The notes beneath the pieces were generated by a model that worked only from the letters and a program-made list of their open reading frames with translations, searched no databases and was not told the DNA's origin. From Amaranthus tricolor (lineage: Eukaryota > Streptophyta > Magnoliopsida > Caryophyllales > Amaranthaceae): a DNA stretch of 64,000 nucleotides. Where the stretch lies: the NCBI RefSeq assembly GCF_026212465.1, contig NC_080053.1, forward strand, positions 6,881,766 to 6,945,765. Reading direction: 5' to 3'. Positions within the stretch are counted from its first letter, which is position 1; every line of letters begins with the position of its first letter. The translations under genes were made by a program, and so were the position numbers. Shown in pieces: positions 54,901-63,500 of this stretch.

Positions 54901-57478
54901 CTTCCTTTTTAATGAAAGCGAAAAGTCCTCCATAAGTAGTATTATTAAGAGCTTGTTCTTTATCTGTATCATGTTCAGCTATTTTTCTAAAAATTCTTTG
55001 AGCAAATAATTTTGGTAGTCCTGATATAAATTTTTCTTTCCAAAAACTTTGATTGCAATCTTGTCTTTGTAAAACATAACTAAAGAAGGTATCTTTATAC
55101 CATCTATAGTCACTTAATGTTGGGCAACGTAAATTTTGTAAAATCGTTTCTCCAGAAGAAAGAGTTTGAGTAGGGTTACCGACAAAATGAAAGGCAATAA
55201 CTATGATTAAGAAATCACAGCAGTCAGATTTTTGAAATACATTTCCTTGATCATCCATGATGTCAGTAACGTGATTCAAAATTTCTAATCTGTCTTGTAA
55301 AGTGAGAAGATTATCCCACCAGTTTTTTAATTGCCCAGTAAAACCTGATATAATAAAACCAAAAATTATTTGTTCATCCAAAGGTTTTGCCTTGTAAGCT
55401 ACAATAGCCATTCCCATATTTTGAAGAGTATTAAGAATTTCATAATCAGATTTTCCATCTATGTTCCATTCATGGATCATATCTGGGGAAAAGGATTTGG
55501 AGGTAAATGTAGACCTTTCTTCATATTGAAGATCAACAGGAGTAGGCCTAGGATAATAGTTTTTTGTAGGGATATTCTTCCAAGATGATCGTATTTTATT
55601 AATTTGATGAGGATCATTATCAGATTCTTGAAATTGCTTTGCAACTTTTGAAATGATTAAAGACTCAGAATTTTCTTCATCAGAAGATATCTCTGAACTT
55701 TGATATTTACTCAAAACCTTAATATGACTTGGACTATCTGCTAATTTTTGTAAAGATTTTTGAATTTTATCTAACACTGCAGAATTAGAGTTAGAAGAAG
55801 TAAAACCATTTTTTGGAAACATTTGAGTCATAGGTATAGTTAATCCTGGTGGTTTGAAATGCGGTGCAGAAACCTTATTAGATCCTAATGATGCAATCGT
55901 ATTAGGGGCTATGGATCTAGAGGTTTCTTTTTGTAAATTATCAACCTTATTTGAAAGTTGATCTACTTGTGTAGCAACGGTATGAAGGATTTGATTTGTA
56001 AAATTATTTTGATGATAAATTTTAATGATGTCTTCTACATTTGGAGTTTTATCTGTTTGATCTACTCTTCCTTCTTTAAAAGGACTAGCCTTTATTTCAC
56101 GGTCATAATAGGGAAAAGTAATATTTTGTAATGGTGGATGAACTGAACTAATTGTTTGTCCATCCTTCAAAACCCAATTTTTTTGAAGTTTGGTTTGTAC
56201 AAATATGTGATTTTGAGAATATGGATTAGCAATACCTTGTTTTTCACAAAACAATAAAAACCATGTAAAAAACGGGATATTAATTTGAATAGTATTCATA
56301 TCTTTATACCATACATCTCTTATTGAGTCTTTAAAGGAGCGAGAAAAAGATCTAAACCAATCTCGATGTTCAGCATTGTGAGAGGAATTAAATTCATCTC
56401 TTAGATAGTTTTTATCTATTTCAAAATCTTTAGTAATTGTATTGATAGAGTCAAAATTTTGCATATCAGACATTGTGGGAGATGCAGGTCTAGATGAAGA
56501 GATTTGAGAAGTTTGAGAAGCATTTGCTTCATATTCAGGAATAGGAGATTTATATCTGACTTTGATTGGTTCAGAAATGACTGAAGTTGTTTTTTGAGGA
56601 AAAGAAAAAGATCTTCGTGGATAGTTGGAAGAAGAAGTACAAGGAGAACTAGATAATTCTCTCATAGACCCAAACCTTATAAGAACTTTATTTTCGTCTT
56701 CCTCAATGCATTCTATTTCTTGTCTTATGTTTCTAGGAGGCATTGGATTTGAGAATTGAAATGTCTCAGGAATAGAAATTTGATCCCATCTCAAGGTTTT
56801 TGCTGTAGAAACTATTGATTTAGTATTCTCAGCATGAACCTCTATAAAAATAGTTTCTTCTTTTGAAGAAGCCTCATGTATGAATTTTGGATTAACTGTG
56901 GAATTCATTAATCTAAAATAAACACGGAAAACAATTGCAAAATTTCTAGCAAACTCTTTAAATTTATTATTTAAAATTTGAATATCTAAAATTAATGAAG
57001 ATAAGATTAATGGGTCTTGAAGATCTACTGTAAAGTTTGGAAAACAATTGAAATATATTGGGCCATTACAGATATTAGTTTGAATCATAGCCAAAACAGA
57101 ATCTTTATAATTATTAAGTCGATCGTCTCTGAGAGCTAGGAAAATTGGACAATCAACTCCTTTATGAACTAATGGTTTTATTCCTATTTGAACAAGGCCA
57201 AAATGAATGAATCTAAATCTGTGTTTGAGATAAGCTTTAATGCTGGATTCTGAAAGTAAATGCATAGTTTCAGATTCTTTTTGAATGCTTCTAGTCTCTT
57301 CATGAGTTTTGATGCTAAATGCAGTCTTAAAATCAGTAATGCCTATATGATAAATTTTTGTAAGATTTTCTTTTGGAATTTCCCAATTTGAAAAGTTCTT
57401 TTCTATATGAACTTCACTACTTTGAATTATATTATTAGGTGATCCTAAACTAATAGCTTTCCTTAACCAGTTTGCCAT
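51938..57478 (-). CDS. pararetrovirus ORF1 polyprotein, copy E (MP-CP-PR-RT-RH)
   Basis: 1846 aa from ATG 57478, with all domains as in copy A and no lesion. It has Ile instead of Met in the capsid region (near 55206) and Ile instead of Val in the protease region (near 53731), shared with fragments D and F. Together with its leader and primer site it is the most complete copy in the window. Confidence 0.9.
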   Translation of the reverse strand: MANWLRKAISLGSPNNIIQSSEVHIEKNFSNWEIPKENLTKIYHIGITDFKTAFSIKTHEETRSIQKESETMHLLSESSIKAYLKHRFRFIHFGLVQIGIKPLVHKGVDCPIFLALRDDRLNNYKDSVLAMIQTNICNGPIYFNCFPNFTVDLQDPLILSSLILDIQILNNKFKEFARNFAIVFRVYFRLMNSTVNPKFIHEASSKEETIFIEVHAENTKSIVSTAKTLRWDQISIPETFQFSNPMPPRNIRQEIECIEEDENKVLIRFGSMRELSSSPCTSSSNYPRRSFSFPQKTTSVISEPIKVRYKSPIPEYEANASQTSQISSSRPASPTMSDMQNFDSINTITKDFEIDKNYLRDEFNSSHNAEHRDWFRSFSRSFKDSIRDVWYKDMNTIQINIPFFTWFLLFCEKQGIANPYSQNHIFVQTKLQKNWVLKDGQTISSVHPPLQNITFPYYDREIKASPFKEGRVDQTDKTPNVEDIIKIYHQNNFTNQILHTVATQVDQLSNKVDNLQKETSRSIAPNTIASLGSNKVSAPHFKPPGLTIPMTQMFPKNGFTSSNSNSAVLDKIQKSLQKLADSPSHIKVLSKYQSSEISSDEENSESLIISKVAKQFQESDNDPHQINKIRSSWKNIPTKNYYPRPTPVDLQYEERSTFTSKSFSPDMIHEWNIDGKSDYEILNTLQNMGMAIVAYKAKPLDEQIIFGFIISGFTGQLKNWWDNLLTLQDRLEILNHVTDIMDDQGNVFQKSDCCDFLIIVIAFHFVGNPTQTLSSGETILQNLRCPTLSDYRWYKDTFFSYVLQRQDCNQSFWKEKFISGLPKLFAQRIFRKIAEHDTDKEQALNNTTYGGLFAFIKKEGLSLCEELKLQAKYTSEKKQSRKEIGCFCEAFGMEAIRAPSTKKKIKKQFSRFSKDKNKNSYPSYYRKKRGKKNFGNFRKSNKAFKIFCYSCGKPGHKANACTTKKKIQELFINDSELGDKISKILLQTPESTSSSSSEKEDDEILQINDQTSDSESSISSSPIKCINVLTDKEKNVEFLFDLVDKIQDKEIKRETLLKLKTMVLGETSTSKNKESIPIPQIEPFNISKLLEKYSSKEMTSKLIPIKNQTLSVKDLQLEINKIKEDIISIKNSLKHLEIKDFELETKLSILENPIYKENLSLGKEKVNGDDDDFITVINKINFQKWYAPVTFQIGDFQKTYIALIDSGADQNCLREGLVPTKFYEKTKTRLYSANSSPMDIKYKISKGKIINENYSFTNTFIIINDIKEEIILGTPFLTQIYPFWVDDKGVHTKILGKQLSFPFLSPMLQKDINLLQNSSVIQSINLIKQKEFQISSLKEEISFQRIEEQLQQSKLQQKIFNLENIFKSKVCADIPNAFWDRKRHIVTLPYEKDFSEKNIPTKARPIQMNSEHLEFCKKEIQTLLDKKLITPSKSPWSCAAFYVMNAAEKERGVPRLVINYKPLNKVLQWIRYPIPNKRDLINRLYKAKIFSKFDMKSGFWQIQIAKEDRYKTAFTVPFGHYEWNVMPFGLKNAPSEFQHIMNDIFNQFSSFIIVYIDDVLIFSHDIDQHFKHLHIFLNTVEKNGLVVSATKMKLFQTKIRFLGHDIYKGTIKPITRSLEFAEKFPNEIKDKTQLQRFLGCLNYISDFFPKLRQICMPLFQRLQKNPPPWSEIHTKTIIELKQKIKSLPCLGIPDPSAFMIVETDASEIGYGGILKQRIDTKEQLVRFHSGLWLGPQKNYSTIKKEILSIVLCVSKFQDDLYNKKFLIRIDCKSAKEVLEKDVKNIVSKQIFARWQAILSVFDFQIEHIRGESNSLPDFLTREFLQGHHNAKEEESARKTQRVPEFR

Positions 57479-57665
57479 TAATAAATTAAATGTTGCATAA
57501 ACTAAATATGACTGAATTGAATGGGAACAGTGGGACCACCTAACCGAGAACACCAAGACTTAAAATGGCTTACCAACAACTTAATTAGGCTGACCAAGCA
57601 CTTTACCAACACTCAATACAAATGCAATTTAATAAATGCACAATTAATCAATTTAATAACTTACT

Positions 57666-57678
57666 GGCTCTGATACCA
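57666..57678 (-). promoter_or_regulatory. pararetrovirus primer binding site, initiator tRNA-Met (copy E)
   Basis: TGGTATCAGAGCC on the minus strand, 187 bases before the ORF1 ATG. Confidence 0.9.
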
Positions 57679-57812
57679 ATAGGGAGTACAGGATCGATAG
57701 AGAAAATAATTTAATAAATTTGTGGATATAAATCTTATTATATAATTGATAATAATAAGATAAGTAAAGAAAGTTAGATTTATTTGAGATAAGACTTAAA
57801 CAAAAGAAAATT

Positions 57813-57853
57813 TTGTTCATCCAAAGGTTTTGCCTTGTAAGCTACAATAGCCT
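57813..57853 (-). repeat. 41-bp filler copied from ORF1
   Basis: Matches a piece of the ORF1 capsid region (identical at 63900-63940 in copy F and 49630-49670 in fragment D), joined to the leader of copy E on one side and poly-T on the other. Confidence 0.85.

Positions 57854-57855
<2 letters not shown>

Positions 57856-57913
<58 letters not shown>
57856..57913 (+). repeat. poly-T tract, 58 bases
   Basis: Uninterrupted T run between the ORF1 filler and the minisatellite. It could be a poly-A tail copied from RNA in minus orientation, or a repair or assembly artefact. Confidence 0.9.
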
Positions 57914-57916
<3 letters not shown>

Positions 57917-58650
57917 CGTTCATTCTTCAATGATCATTGATCCTTGTTCATTCTTCATCGTTCCATCTTCAATGATCATTGATCCTTATTCATTCTAAAT
58001 CGTTCATTCTTCATTGCTCATTGATCCTGGTTCATTCTTCATCGTTCATTGTTCATTGATCATTGATCCTTGTTCATTCTTCATCGTTCATTCTTCAATG
58101 ATCATTGATCCTTGCTCATTCTTCATCGTTCATTCTTTAATGATCATTGATCCATATTCATTCTTCATCGTTCATTCTTCAATGATCATTGATCCTTGTT
58201 CATTCTTCATCGTTCATTCATTATTCATCATTGATCCTTGTACATTCTTCATCGTTCATTCTACAATGCTCATTGATCCTCGTTCATTCTTCATCCTGCA
58301 TTGTTCATTGATCATTGATCCTTGTTCATTCTTCATCATTCATTCTTCAATGCTCATTGATCCTTGTTCATTCTTCATCGTTCATTGTTCATTAATCATT
58401 GATCCTTGTTCATTCTTCATCGTTCATTCATTATTGATCATTGATCCTTGTTCATTCTTCATCGTTCATTCTTCAATGATCAATTATCCTTGTTCATTCT
58501 AAATCGTTCATTCTTTAATGATCATTGATCCTTGTTCATTCTTCATCGTTCCATCTTCAATGTTCATTGATCCTTGTTCATTCTAAATCGTTCATTCTTC
58601 AATGCTCATTGATCCTGGTTCATTCTTCATCGTTCATTGTTCATTGATAA
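57914..58650 (+). repeat. 42-bp minisatellite (TTCATTCTTCATCGTTCATT type)
   Basis: About 17-18 imperfect copies of a 42-bp unit built from TTCATTCTTCATCGTTCATT and a TGATCATTGATCC-like part, with some units varying in length. Because 42 is a multiple of three it creates long open frames (14-residue period on the plus strand), which I regard as non-coding. It sits exactly between viral copies E and F. Confidence 0.9.
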
Positions 58651-58792
58651 GATAAGTTTCATAAGCTTGATAAATTTATTTTGTATCATCTGTAAATCTT
58701 AAGCTTGTTCATTCTTCATCGTTCATTCTTCATTTGTTCAATTATCGTTCATTCTTCATTTATTAAACATGACAGTAACTCCTTTAATAATT
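58651..58792. repeat. patchwork filler at the border of copy F
   Basis: Short pieces identical to viral sequence are interleaved with minisatellite fragments: GTTTCATAAGCTTGATA (58656-58672) matches ORF2 at 51164-51180, AAACATGAC (near 58764) and GACAGTAACTCC (58771-58782) match ORF2 near 51151 and 51105. Such mosaics are typical of template-switching end repair. Confidence 0.7.
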
Positions 58793-58915
58793 TTGTGGAT
58801 ATAAATCTTATTATATAATTGATAATAATAAGATAAGTAAAGAAAGTTAGATTTATTTGAGATAAGACTTAAACAAAAGAAAATTACAGGATGCTCTCAT
58901 CTTAGAGCTAGACAC

Positions 58916-58925
58916 TTTATTTATA
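58916..58925 (-). promoter_or_regulatory. TATA box, 3' intergenic region of copy F
   Basis: TATAAATAAA on the minus strand, downstream of ORF2 and reading towards the minisatellite and copy E. Confidence 0.7.
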
Positions 58926-59032
58926 CACAAAGGAAGAGATAAGGTGCAATCTGCTCTTCCAATAAGAAATTAAAGAGAAATAGTACAAACATAATTATTA
59001 AAGTTACACTATAATACTGTAGAAGATGCTTT

Positions 59033-59130
59033 GAATTACTATTGAAGATGCTTTACTGTTGAAGATGCTTTGAATCACTGTTGGAGATGCTTTACTGTTG
59101 AAGATGCTTTGAATTACTGTTGGAGATGCT
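59033..59130 (-). repeat. expanded AAAGCATCT repeat array, copy F
   Basis: Six units (alternating 22 and 17 bp) instead of four. The extra 39 bp carries one private base (GAATCACTG instead of GAATTACTG). Confidence 0.85.
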
Positions 59131-59218
59131 TTTGATTTCGTCATTGCTTACGTTTGTGCTTCCGGATGAATTAATTTGAGTTGTTGAACATTTGAATTGA
59201 ACTTTTGTGAACTCAATA

Positions 59219-60523
59219 TTAAAAGTCGTATGGATCTTGAGCAAATGGGCCACCAAATGTTGGATCATAAGACTCATTTGAAAACTCCGATAAAATCTCA
59301 TCAGAGGATTCTTCTGATAATATTTTCTTTGCATATTGTGGATCTTCAAGAATCTTTTTGAGAATAGCTTTCTGGACTTTAGATAATGATTCTGAATTTG
59401 GACTTTCTACTTTGGGATTTTTATTGTGTTGAGGAGAGTTTGAATTTGATGTTGCTTTTGAGGGTGAAGGTTTGTTGGTGGTTGATGGAGATTGGTATTC
59501 CATTTTTATACCGGTTTGAAAAAAGGAGATAACATTTTTTGTTGAACAAATTTCTAAGGTAAATTTGTCCCACCATTTAATTTTGAATTCTCTTATTAAT
59601 GAATATGGATATGGACGTGGAAGGTGTTGTTTGAGACAGTAACTCCAACATAGAATCCATGGAATTTTAAATTCTGCATGAAACATGACTGGAGTTTCAT
59701 AAGCTTGATAATTTGAATTGGCAACAAAAGTTGTGAAACCCTCATTGCATTCTTTTGGATAAATTTGAGGAGTTGGTCCAAATAAATACCACCAATGATA
59801 AAACCACATAGGATATTTCTTTGGACAATATTTGTCAAATATAAAAAACCATGAATGATCAAATGGTCTGAATAAAAATGCTCTATACCAGGCCATTTTG
59901 TAATCATAGTATGAGTAATTTTGAGGGAAAAATCTTTTTGAAAAAATTCGTTCTGCATAAGGGTCTCCCCATTCTACAGATGAAATAATTTTCTTAAAAA
60001 TACATTTTGAATAAATTATTTTTTCTGAAGAATCCTTGATATGTTGGATTTCAACAGAGTTTGAATCTACTAAAATAAATTCATAAAACCTTTGAGTTTT
60101 AAAACGATTTTCTGGTATCCATTCGCAACCTTTTGGAAAAGTTTTTTGATTGATTGAATTAATAATTTGTGGGCTTTGAGGAATTGTAAAATTAGTGAGA
60201 TATACATTTTCTATTTCGGTTTTTGTAATGTATGCAGATTTGGTAAAGCTTTGTGTTGGTATTTTTGTAGTTGGTTCTTTTTGTTTTGAATTTGAAATAA
60301 TATTTTGTGAAGTAGGCTCTTGAACAATTTGTGAATATGGAAGTGGGGGAAAATCATTTAGTTGAGTAAATTTGTTTGAAATGGATAGGGTAGTTTGAAG
60401 ATTTTTGGAGGATGAAAATTTATTTTGTTCTGTTTTGTTTGGTTTTGGATCTGGTTCCATTTCGTAATCATCTGAACTCTGGAACCCTTTGAGTTTTTCT
60501 TGCTGATTCTTCTTCCTTGGCAT
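59219..60523 (-). CDS. pararetrovirus ORF2, unknown function, copy F
   Basis: 434 aa, same protein as in copies A and E. Start ATG 60523-60521, overlapping ORF1 by 56 nt. Intact. Confidence 0.8.
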   Translation of the reverse strand: MPRKKNQQEKLKGFQSSDDYEMEPDPKPNKTEQNKFSSSKNLQTTLSISNKFTQLNDFPPLPYSQIVQEPTSQNIISNSKQKEPTTKIPTQSFTKSAYITKTEIENVYLTNFTIPQSPQIINSINQKTFPKGCEWIPENRFKTQRFYEFILVDSNSVEIQHIKDSSEKIIYSKCIFKKIISSVEWGDPYAERIFSKRFFPQNYSYYDYKMAWYRAFLFRPFDHSWFFIFDKYCPKKYPMWFYHWWYLFGPTPQIYPKECNEGFTTFVANSNYQAYETPVMFHAEFKIPWILCWSYCLKQHLPRPYPYSLIREFKIKWWDKFTLEICSTKNVISFFQTGIKMEYQSPSTTNKPSPSKATSNSNSPQHNKNPKVESPNSESLSKVQKAILKKILEDPQYAKKILSEESSDEILSEFSNESYDPTFGGPFAQDPYDF

Positions 60524-63500
60524 TATGATGTCCCTGTAGAAATTCTCTGGTTAAGAAATCAGGGAGAGAGTTACTTTCGCCTCTTATATGCTCTATTTGA
60601 AAATCAAATACTGATAAAATTGCTTGCCATCTTGCAAAAATTTGTTTAGAAACAATGTTTTTGACATCCTTTTCTAGAACCTCTTTTGCAGATTTGCAGT
60701 CGATCCTTATCAAAAATTTTTTGTTGTAAAGATCATCTTGAAATTTTGAAACGCATAGTACTATAGATAAAATTTCCTTTTTAATGGTAGAATAATTTTT
60801 TTGAGGTCCGAGCCAGAGACCTGAATGAAATCTAACTAATTGTTCTTTTGTATCTATTCTTTGTTTTAATATGCCACCATATCCTATTTCTGATGCATCT
60901 GTTTCTACTATCATGAATGCAGATGGATCTGGAATGCCTAGACATGGAAGTGATTTGATTTTTTGTTTTAATTCAATAATAGTCTTAGTATGAATTTCTG
61001 ACCAGGGAGGCGGATTTTTTTGAAGTCTTTGAAAGAGGGGCATGCAAATTTGTCTGAGCTTTGGGAAAAAATCTGATATATAATTTAGACATCCCAAAAA
61101 TCTTTGTAACTGGGTTTTGTCTTTAATTTCGTTAGGGAATTTTTCTGCAAATTCTAAAGACCTTGTAATTGGCTTGATTGTTCCTTTATAAATGTCATGT
61201 CCCAAAAATCTAATTTTTGTTTGAAATAATTTCATTTTAGTGGCAGAAACTACTAAACCATTTTTTTCAACAGTGTTTAGAAATATATGTAAATGTTTGA
61301 AATGTTGATCAATATCATGAGAAAAAATTAAAACATCATCTATATAAACAATTATGAATGAAGAAAATTGATTGAAAATATCATTCATTATATGTTGAAA
61401 TTCAGAAGGAGCATTTTTAAGTCCAAAAGGCATTACATTCCACTCATAATGTCCAAATGGTACCGTGAATGCAGTTTTATACCTATCTTCTTTAGCAATT
61501 TGTATTTGCCAGAAACCAGATTTCATATCAAATTTTGAAAATATTTTGGCTTTATATAAGCGATTAATTAAATCTCTTTTATTTGGGATTGGATATCTTA
61601 TCCATTGAAGAACTTTGTTTAAAGGTTTGTAATTAATAACTAATCTAGGAACTCCTCTTTCTTTTTCTGCTGCATTCATAACATAAAATGCTGCACAGCT
61701 CCAAGGAGATTTGGATGGAGTTATTAATTTTTTATCTAAAAGAGTTTGAATTTCTTTCTTGCAGAATTCAAGATGCTCAGAATTCATTTGGATGGGTCTA
61801 GCTTTTGTAGGAATATTTTTTTCAGAGAAATCTTTTTCATATGGCAATGTGACAATATGCCTTTTTCTATCCCAAAAGGCATTTGGAATATCAGCACAAA
61901 CTTTTGATTTAAAAATATTTTCTAAATTAAAAATTTTTTGTTGCAATTTTGATTGTTGTAATTGTTCTTCAATCCTTTGAAAAGAAATTTCTTCTTTTAA
62001 AGAAGAAATTTGAAATTCTTTTTGTTTTATTAAATTTATACTTTGTATTACTGAAGAATTTTGTAATAAATTAATATCTTTTTGTAACATGGGACTTAAA
62101 AAAGGAAATGATAATTGTTTCCCTAAAATTTTTGTATGAACACCTTTGTCATCAACCCAAAAAGGATAAATTTGTGTTAAAAAGGGAGTGCCTAATATTA
62201 TTTCTTCCTTAATATCATTAATAATAATGAAAGTATTAGTAAAACTATAATTTTCATTTATGATCTTTCCTTTTGAAATTTTATATTTAATATCCATGGG
62301 TGAACTATTTGCACTATATAACCGAGTTTTTGTTTTTTCATAAAATTTAGTTGGGACTAATCCTTCCCTTAAGCAATTTTGATCCGCTCCACTATCAATT
62401 AAAGCAATATAGGTTTTTTGAAAATCTCCAATTTGAAAAGTAACTGGTGCATACCATTTTTGAAAATTAATTTTATTAATAACAGTGATAAAATCATCAT
62501 CATCCCCATTAACTTTCTCTTTTCCCAAAGAAAGATTTTCTTTATAGATGGGGTTTTCTAAAATAGATAATTTTGTTTCAAGTTCGAAATCTTTGATTTC
62601 TAAATGCTTTAAACTATTTTTGATAGAAATGATGTCTTCTTTGATTTTATTTATTTCAAGTTGAAGATCTTTGACCGAAAGAGTTTGATTCTTAATAGGA
62701 ATTAATTTAGAAGTCATTTCTTTGGAAGAGTATTTTTCTAATAATTTTGAAATATTGAAAGGTTCAATTTGAGGAATTGGAATACTTTCTTTGTTTTTAG
62801 AGGTAGAGGTTTCACCCAAAACCATAGTTTTGAGTTTCAAAAGGGTTTCTCTTTTGATCTCTTTATCTTGGATTTTGTCAACGAGATCAAAAAGAAATTC
62901 CACATTTTTCTCTTTATCTGTTAAAACATTAATGCATTTGATAGGAGAGGAAGAAATCGAAGATTCAGAATCAGAAGTTTGATCATTAATTTGTAAAATT
63001 TCGTCATCTTCCTTTTCTGAAGAAGAAGAAGAAGTAGACTCAGGGGTTTGTAATAATATTTTGGATATTTTATCTCCTAGCTCAGAGTCGTTAATAAATA
63101 ATTCTTGAATCTTTTTCTTTGTGGTACAAGCATTTGCTTTATGTCCAGGTTTTCCACACGAATAACAAAAGATTTTGAAAGCTTTGTTTGATTTTCGGAA
63201 ATTTCCGAAATTTTTCTTTCCTCGTTTCTTTCGATAATAAGAAGGATAAGAATTTTTATTTTTATCTTTTGAAAATCTAGAAAATTGTTTTTTAATTTTC
63301 TTTTTTGTAGAGGGAGCTCTAATAGCTTCCATACCAAATGCTTCACAGAAACATCCAATTTCTTTCCTAGATTGTTTCTTTTCAGAGGTATATTTGGCTT
63401 GGAGTTTGAGTTCTTCACATAAAGAAAGACCTTCCTTTTTAATGAAAGCGAAAAGTCCTCCATAAGTAGTATTATTAAGAGCTTGTTCTTTATCTGTATC

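Larger units (their letters stand above)
50260..57812 (-). mobile_element. endogenous pararetrovirus copy E (Florendovirus-like), full length
   Basis: On the minus strand: leader with R-like region and primer site (57812-57479), ORF1 (57478-51938), ORF2 (51993-50689) and intergenic region to 50260, so slightly more than one genome with about 130 bp of terminal redundancy. The left edge lies immediately before the primer site (CCTATT). The right edge lies about 30-40 bases downstream of where the TATA box would be, and the TATA box itself is not included there. Both ORFs are intact. Confidence 0.87.

Noticed and set aside
58014..58502. 162-codon open frame of 14-residue repeats
   Set aside because: It is created by the 42-bp minisatellite unit being a multiple of three. 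It has no proper start context, no domain, and varies with the repeat.
57914..58650. CRISPR-like array
   Set aside because: The units are directly adjacent with no unique spacers, in plant nuclear DNA. This is a minisatellite.
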